NCBI GenBank assembly: GCA_022683945.1
Contig: JAJHSH010000066.1
Span: 1 to 56,678, forward strand
Reading direction: 5' to 3'
DNA length: 56,678 nucleotides
From: Candidatus Acetothermia bacterium
GTDB taxonomy: Bacteria > Bipolaricaulota > Bipolaricaulia > RBG-16-55-9 > DRXL01
The notes under the pieces are model-generated. The model was not told where the DNA came from. It worked only from the letters and a program-made list of their open reading frames with translations, and did no database searches. Shown here in pieces: positions 52,596-56,678 of this stretch. Within the stretch, counting starts at the first letter, position 1; every line of letters starts with the position of its first letter. The position numbers were made by a program, and so were the translations under genes.

Positions 52596-52782
52596 AGAAG
52601 CATTGAGGCTGGTCGAGCAACTTTCAGAAGAGGATCGAGCACAGTTGTTGCGGGTTCTTAAAGATTCACAGCGGGGGCCTTTGCTCCGGTTAGCCGAGTT
52701 ATACGGACTGGGCCGCGAGCTATGGCAACATCTTGATGCCCAGGAGTATGTGAATCTCGAGAGGGCTTCGTGGGGCAATTAA
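52582..52782 (+). CDS. Small antitoxin-like protein paired with a PIN toxin
   Basis: A 66-residue protein, helical at the start ([25 protein letters not shown]) and ending in a tail with aromatic residues (ELWQHLDAQEYVNLERASW). This resembles the short antitoxins encoded before PIN toxins, with a possible toxin-binding C-terminal tail (EYVNLERASW, as in YefM-like or VapB-like tails). The start follows AAAGGAG. It overlaps the PIN gene by 13 bases. Confidence 0.68.
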   Translation: MSRLEEALRLVEQLSEEDRAQLLRVLKDSQRGPLLRLAELYGLGRELWQHLDAQEYVNLERASWGN

Positions 52783-53222
52783 GCACAACGCTGCTCGGAG
52801 AGCGTATAGCTCTTGATACAGCCGTTTTTATCTATGCTCTGGAGGCGCATCCGATCTTTGGAGCGGAAGTTCAAGGTCTATTGCACGAGATTGATACAGG
52901 CCAGATCCACGCACTCACCTCGGTGTTGACACTCCTAGAAGTTCTTGTTCAGCCATTACGTCACAAGCGTATGGATTTAGTTATAGCGTATCGTGAACGG
53001 CTCACATCTTCACGCCTCAAGCTCTATCCACTGACAGAGACCATCTGTGAGAAAGCCGCAGAGTTGCGCGCCAGATACACAACCCTGCAGACTCCCGACG
53101 CCATTCAACTAGCAACAGCGTTGTTCCACAACGCCAACTTCTTCATCACAAACGATGACAGGCTACGTTCGCTGGAAGAGATCCCCGTCGTTGTATTGAA
53201 AGACTGTATTATCTCCCCTTGA
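52770..53222 (+). CDS. PIN-domain toxin (VapC-like)
   Basis: A 150-residue PIN protein: acidic site residues Asp16 (IALDTAVFIYAL), Glu57 (LTLLEVLV), Asp110 (LQTPDAIQLATAL) and Asp129/130 (FITNDDRL), the usual VapC set for a Mg2+-dependent RNase. GTG start overlaps the antitoxin gene. Its stop overlaps the convergent HAD-ECH gene by 14 bases. Confidence 0.88.
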   Translation: MGQLSTTLLGERIALDTAVFIYALEAHPIFGAEVQGLLHEIDTGQIHALTSVLTLLEVLVQPLRHKRMDLVIAYRERLTSSRLKLYPLTETICEKAAELRARYTTLQTPDAIQLATALFHNANFFITNDDRLRSLEEIPVVVLKDCIISP

Positions 53223-55170
53223 ACTCCGGTTTCTTCTTCATCAAGAAAGCATTCACGCCTTCCGACATATCTTCGGTGCTGAAGAGCAGCCCAAACGCCT
53301 CGCGCTCCATCAAGAGCGCTGCTTCTATTGAACAATCTGCTCCGGCGTTTATGATCTGTTTAGCTAAGCGCACCGCAATCGGGGCGCGCTCGGCTAGTTT
53401 CTCAGCGAACGCCTTCACTTCTTGCTCGAATTTATCGTTCTCGTAAACGTGATCTATCAGTCCCCAGTGGGCGGCTTGTTCAGCGCTGATGCGATCCCCC
53501 AGCATACAGATCTCTTTGGCCCGCGACGCGCCGACCAGACGCAGCAATCTTTGCGTCCCGCCGCCGCCGGGGATCAGCCCCAAGTGAATTTCGGGCTGGC
53601 CGACTTCGCTCCGCTTGCTCGCTACCCTGAAGTCACAAGCGAGCGCCAGCTCTAAGCCGCCGCCCAGCGCAAAGCCGTCAATCGCGGCGATCACCGGCTT
53701 GGGGCAGAGTTCGGGCGCTCTAAAAAATTCGCCGAGCTCGACAAACTGATAGGGCTTACCCCCAGTGAATTCTGTAATATCAGCCCCGGCGCTGAAGGCT
53801 TTACCCCCTTCGCCCTTGAGCACGATGACGCGCACATCGGGGTTCTCGCGCATCTCGCCGAAGACTCTCGGGAGCTCGTCGCGCATCTCAGAATTGATCG
53901 CGTTCAGCCTGTGAGGACGATGGAGAGTTACCCAAGCAACGTGTCTCTTCTTATCTATTTGCACTTTAAGCGCTTTGTACTCTTTGCTCTCTTTGCTGTA
54001 TTTGTAAAAGCCCTCGCCGGCGGCCTCGCCGGTCTTGCCCGATTGCACCATCTGACGCAACAGAGCCGTCGCTTTATAGCGCTCGTCTTTGTGCTTGGTG
54101 TAAAGCTCGTCGAGCTTGTTGAGAATTTTATCTGAGCCGATTCTATCGGCGCGGCACAGCAGCCCTTCGGGGAAGCCCGCGCCAAGCTGACAAGCCAAAT
54201 CTATCTGATCGGCCGTCGAGACTTTATGTTCGATCAGCCAAGCGGCCTGGTTGGCCATGAGCGCATAGAGGGGCAGGGGATCGAATTTTTCGCCCGCCTC
54301 GCGCGAGTAATTCGCGCCCTTGTCTTTGTAATTATAGAACCCTTGGCCCGTCTTGCGCCCCAGATGTCCGGTTTTCACCTTCTCTTCTAAGATAGACGGG
54401 ACGGGCTCGCCGGCTTCTTTGGTCAAGTGATAGCCAATATCAATTCCCGTGAGGTCTTGCAGCTCAAAGGGCCCCATCGGGAAGCCCTCATAAAATTTCA
54501 TACGACTATCTATCTGCTCGACCGTCGCTTCGCCGCGCGAGACGATATGCGCAGACTCCAGCATAAACGGCCCCACGAGAACTCTATTGACGATAAACCC
54601 ACGCACGTCTTTCTCGACTCTAATGGGCGTCTTGCCGAGCTTCTTCGCCAGTTCTGCTATGAGCCCCATCGTCTCTTCAGAAGTGCCCTCCCCTTTGATG
54701 ACTTCCACAAGGGCCATGCGCACGACCGGGCTGAAGAAGTGCATTCCGATCACTTTATCCGGGCGCTGGGTGGCCTTGCCGATCTCTGAGATGCTCAAGC
54801 TGCTTGTATTGCTGGCAAGAATGGCTTCTTTGGGGGCGAGTTTGTCCAACTCTCTGAACGTTTCGAGCTTGAGCTTCATGATTTCGGGAATCGCTTCGAT
54901 GACAACCTGAGCGTCTTTGACAGCTTCTTTGAGGTCAACGACGGGGCTGATGAGCTTGAGGGTGGCCTCGGCCTTCTCTTTGGGGATATTGCCCTTTTCG
55001 ACAAATTTATTCAGACTCCACGCGATCTGATCATAGCCCTTCTTCACGAGCTCTTCGTTGATGTCGCGCATCTTCACTCTGTAACCGGCCATAGCAGCGA
55101 TCTGAGCGATGCCGTGACCCATCGTGCCGGAACCGAGCACCACAATCGTTCTAATATCGTCGAGCTTCAT
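53209..55170 (-). CDS. 3-hydroxyacyl-CoA dehydrogenase/enoyl-CoA hydratase fusion, HAD first
   Basis: A 653-residue bifunctional protein. Residues 1-390 are a 3-hydroxyacyl-CoA dehydrogenase: LGSGTMGHGIAQ NAD motif, catalytic His in GMHFFSPV near 143, and FIVNRVLVGPF. Residues about 400-653 are a crotonase: ECH core GGKAFSAGADI with the oxyanion hole and ALGGGLELALACDFR with IHLGLIPGGGGTQRL carrying a catalytic Glu region. Order is dehydrogenase then hydratase, the reverse of FadB, and like archaeal crotonyl-CoA hydratase/3-hydroxybutyryl-CoA dehydrogenases. Could run beta-oxidation or synthesis of C4-CoA; no partner thiolase is near. Own promoter with direct repeats upstream. Confidence 0.93.
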   Translation of the reverse strand: MKLDDIRTIVVLGSGTMGHGIAQIAAMAGYRVKMRDINEELVKKGYDQIAWSLNKFVEKGNIPKEKAEATLKLISPVVDLKEAVKDAQVVIEAIPEIMKLKLETFRELDKLAPKEAILASNTSSLSISEIGKATQRPDKVIGMHFFSPVVRMALVEVIKGEGTSEETMGLIAELAKKLGKTPIRVEKDVRGFIVNRVLVGPFMLESAHIVSRGEATVEQIDSRMKFYEGFPMGPFELQDLTGIDIGYHLTKEAGEPVPSILEEKVKTGHLGRKTGQGFYNYKDKGANYSREAGEKFDPLPLYALMANQAAWLIEHKVSTADQIDLACQLGAGFPEGLLCRADRIGSDKILNKLDELYTKHKDERYKATALLRQMVQSGKTGEAAGEGFYKYSKESKEYKALKVQIDKKRHVAWVTLHRPHRLNAINSEMRDELPRVFGEMRENPDVRVIVLKGEGGKAFSAGADITEFTGGKPYQFVELGEFFRAPELCPKPVIAAIDGFALGGGLELALACDFRVASKRSEVGQPEIHLGLIPGGGGTQRLLRLVGASRAKEICMLGDRISAEQAAHWGLIDHVYENDKFEQEVKAFAEKLAERAPIAVRLAKQIINAGADCSIEAALLMEREAFGLLFSTEDMSEGVNAFLMKKKPEFKGR

Positions 55171-55186
55171 AGTGAAAGATCACCTC

Positions 55187-55211
55187 TAGTGTTATTTTCG
55201 CTTAGTGTTAT
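55187..55211. repeat. Direct repeats at the HAD-ECH promoter
   Basis: TAGTGTTAT occurs at 55187-55195 and 55203-55211, 16 bases apart, covering the -10 region and the leader of the HAD-ECH gene. Spacing of about one and a half helical turns could seat a repressor dimer; no regulator is visible nearby. Confidence 0.4.
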
Positions 55212-55239
55212 AATAACGAATAGAGAGGGCGGGGTGCAA
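55210..55239 (-). promoter_or_regulatory. HAD-ECH promoter
   Basis: Minus strand TTGCAC (55239-55234), 18-base spacer, TATTAT (55215-55210); predicted start near 55203, with AGAGGTGAT as ribosome-binding site for the ATG at 55170. Confidence 0.5.
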
Positions 55240-55334
55240 AATGACAGATTTGAATTCATGCCTCAGCGTTGTGGCTTCCAGAAGCTACCCTTGGAAGCGG
55301 ATCGTGCTTGAAACAGGGATTTAAGAACTATTGC

Positions 55335-56525
55335 CTAGCGACGCATTTCTTCCTCAAAGCCGTGACGTCCTATGAGGACACCGGAGATTATCCACGCCAG
55401 CAAACCAGCAACAACGCCTTCTTGGCTATACGCATTAACAACGTCGAAGGGATTCTTAGAACTGTAGTTGTACAAGATTCTGAGCGTACAGCCACCAAAG
55501 CCAAATATAAGCCATGTGCAGACACCTATGGCGAAACCGTAACCCACTCCTTCACCATGTCTTGCCCAAGCTCTGTTCAGTTTCTCGTTATATTCATGCT
55601 CACGTTGAATTTCAGCAAGTCTAGCTAGTTCCTTGTGTCTATCTTCTTCAGCCTTAAGAGCTGCCTGATACTCAGAAAGGCTTTCAGCTGATTTCCACCA
55701 CCAAGGTCTTGCATCGAGAAGTTTCGTAATCCACTCATTCATTTGTTTTCGTTCCCATGCTAATAAATCAAGTAATGGCCATTGTTCACCTTCGGCGAGG
55801 AACGTTTTCAATTGCTGCACAGTTTTTTGCACGCGCTTGTCACTTATAGCTTCCGATGAGTTTTCCAACCAAAATCGGACCTCTTCTAGAGCTTGTTGTA
55901 TAAGAGGAGCACATTTTCGGTATGTCTCTTGCTGCAAAGCTCTAAAAAACTGTCGTAGCTTGTCTTCGTGTCTTTGAAAATCTCCATCGGCTGCAGCTTT
56001 GAGCACATAGTCAGCATCGAGACTAATGGCGCGTCCCAAAGCGGGCAGAGCATTGTCTACCTCGTTTAGAGCCATGTGCACTTTAGCTGCCTGAAAATAT
56101 GCCTCACCTAGCTTGCGACGTAGCGTGAGGGCTTGTTTAGTATGTGCTAGTGCTTCTTTCAGCTTCCCTTGACAATAAGCTGCCCAACCCGCTGCTAGAA
56201 AAGCACGCGCTGCGTCTTCTCGATAATCAGCCTTGGCATAGCGTGCAGCCAGCAAGAAAGATTTCTCGGCTTGTCCTAAATCCATGAGGGATTGATCTCT
56301 CACAGACCCTATGTGCAGAGTTCCCTTCAGTTGATGAAAGCGCCAATCTAACTTGTAGGTGTCAATGGCCTTCTCCACGGCTTCCAAGGACTCCGGATAG
56401 AGTCCTTTTCGGAAAGCGTCGCGTGCGATCTCATACTGTTCGTATGCAGCCGTCTGCGCTGGCGTCTTGGCGATCTTGACTAGCTCGGCTAAGGCATCGC
56501 TCATGCGCCCAATTCCAGCGATCAC
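55335..56525 (-). CDS. TPR-like membrane protein of unknown function
   Basis: A 396-residue protein. Residues 20-180 are helical hairpins of TPR type (AYEQYEIARDAFRKGLYPES, AARAFLAAGWAAYCQGKLKEAL, AYFQAAKVHMALNEVDNALPAL), then a coiled, charged region, and two C-terminal membrane helices (GVGYGFAIGVCTWLIFGFGG; GVVAGLLAWIISGVLIG). The long cytoplasmic TPR part suggests a scaffold. It starts with GTG at 56525; the reading frame is open for about 15 further codons upstream. Composition is AT-richer than neighbours. Adjoins the transposon-like end at 56549. Confidence 0.7.
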   Translation of the reverse strand: MIAGIGRMSDALAELVKIAKTPAQTAAYEQYEIARDAFRKGLYPESLEAVEKAIDTYKLDWRFHQLKGTLHIGSVRDQSLMDLGQAEKSFLLAARYAKADYREDAARAFLAAGWAAYCQGKLKEALAHTKQALTLRRKLGEAYFQAAKVHMALNEVDNALPALGRAISLDADYVLKAAADGDFQRHEDKLRQFFRALQQETYRKCAPLIQQALEEVRFWLENSSEAISDKRVQKTVQQLKTFLAEGEQWPLLDLLAWERKQMNEWITKLLDARPWWWKSAESLSEYQAALKAEEDRHKELARLAEIQREHEYNEKLNRAWARHGEGVGYGFAIGVCTWLIFGFGGCTLRILYNYSSKNPFDVVNAYSQEGVVAGLLAWIISGVLIGRHGFEEEMRR

Positions 56526-56548
56526 TTGGCTGAAGCCCCAGTAAAGAA

Positions 56549-56568
56549 CCCCGCAGCAAGCTGCGGGG
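56549..56568. repeat. Perfect hairpin at the end of a putative IS200/IS605-type element
   Basis: CCCCGCAGCAAGCTGCGGGG: nine-base arms around two bases (practically a four-base loop). It lies 18 bases from the stop of the transposase-like frame, where IS200/IS605 elements carry the sub-terminal hairpin recognised by TnpA. Confidence 0.6.
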
Positions 56569-56586
56569 CATTAACGACAAAACGGC

Positions 56587-56678
56587 TCAGAGCTTAAGAT
56601 GGAGTTGATCCTGATGCTGCAGCTTGATGTACCGACGAATCACAGCCGCTGTGACTTGATCCCCGACCGAGCGCACGA
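56587..56678 (-). mobile_element. C-terminal fragment of an IS200/IS605-type Y1 transposase (cut by the window edge)
   Basis: The last 29 codons on the minus strand, open to the window edge, read RSVGDQVTAAVIRRYIKLQ then QHQDQLHLKL, resembling the C-terminal end of TnpA proteins (SVGVNEEVIRKYIEEQ...). TnpA is a small HUH enzyme moving single-stranded DNA. Only the tail is visible, so identity rests on this short similarity and the adjacent hairpin. Too short to appear as a full gene. Confidence 0.55.

Overview
The window is a dense bacterial chromosome segment of about 55% G+C by eye, with genes on both strands and many overlapping start/stop codons. It carries bacterial-type AspRS and LeuRS, a separate AsnRS, system II (ResABC/CcsBA) cytochrome c maturation, many CxxCH cytochromes, an NrfD/HybA-type quinone module, an FNR-like regulator, a 2-oxoacid dehydrogenase operon and an archaeal-order HAD-ECH fusion. 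This suggests an uncultivated anaerobic or facultatively anaerobic respiring bacterium. I cannot assign a phylum from the sequence alone.

Layout. 0.2-0.75 kb: BrnT/BrnA-type toxin-antitoxin pair. 0.76-2.4 kb: methyltransferase and a CDF metal exporter with a palindromic operator in its promoter. 2.4-8.5 kb: two secreted DOMON heme-domain proteins with a membrane partner, a MacB-like ABC exporter with a thioredoxin-like ferredoxin, and small secreted proteins. 8.5-13.6 kb: three multiheme cytochromes, an NrfD-type integral membrane subunit, a Tat-exported 4x[4Fe-4S] protein and a small anchored protein. 13.9-14.6 kb: the FNR-like regulator. 14.75-20.15 kb: a cytochrome b fused to a diheme c tail, a membrane-anchored nonaheme cytochrome, and ResC/ResB/ResA. 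Four sites of the form TTGAC-N4-ATCA lie upstream of these operons, in the orientation of the genes, so the whole 2.4-20.2 kb block may be one oxygen- or redox-responsive respiratory regulon.

20.3-22.3 kb: a small island (DUF433/PIN-like pair, EVE-HNH nuclease, orphan HicB) inserted behind lpd and punctuated by degenerate copies of the lpd 3' end. 22.3-28 kb: lipA-E1alpha-E1beta-E1beta-E3 operon with no E2. 28.2-33.2 kb: leuS (with two in-frame palindromic repeat insertions), tRNA-Ser(CGA), an inositol-phosphatase-family gene, asnS. 33.4-38 kb: a large lipoprotein with ASH-like beta domains overlapping a beta-helix protein. 38.1-42.2 kb: WalJ-like MBL protein, a glutamate-dehydrogenase-family protein lacking two catalytic lysines, Nudix, S1 protein and an SDR. 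42.2-51 kb: YcaQ-like glycosylase, aldehyde dehydrogenase, second beta-helix protein, methyltransferase, aspS and a partial MoxR/DUF4129 cluster. 51-56.5 kb: sucD, DUF501, PIN toxin-antitoxin pair, HAD-ECH fusion, TPR membrane protein. The right edge cuts what looks like an IS200/IS605-type transposase with its terminal hairpin.

Two families of short repeats, a REP-like palindrome and a second MITE-like element, are confined to about 2.4-30.4 kb and enter coding sequence in leuS, at the resB C-terminus and at one stop codon. After start correction no gene-free stretch exceeds 300 bases. I saw no CRISPR array, rRNA or riboswitch.
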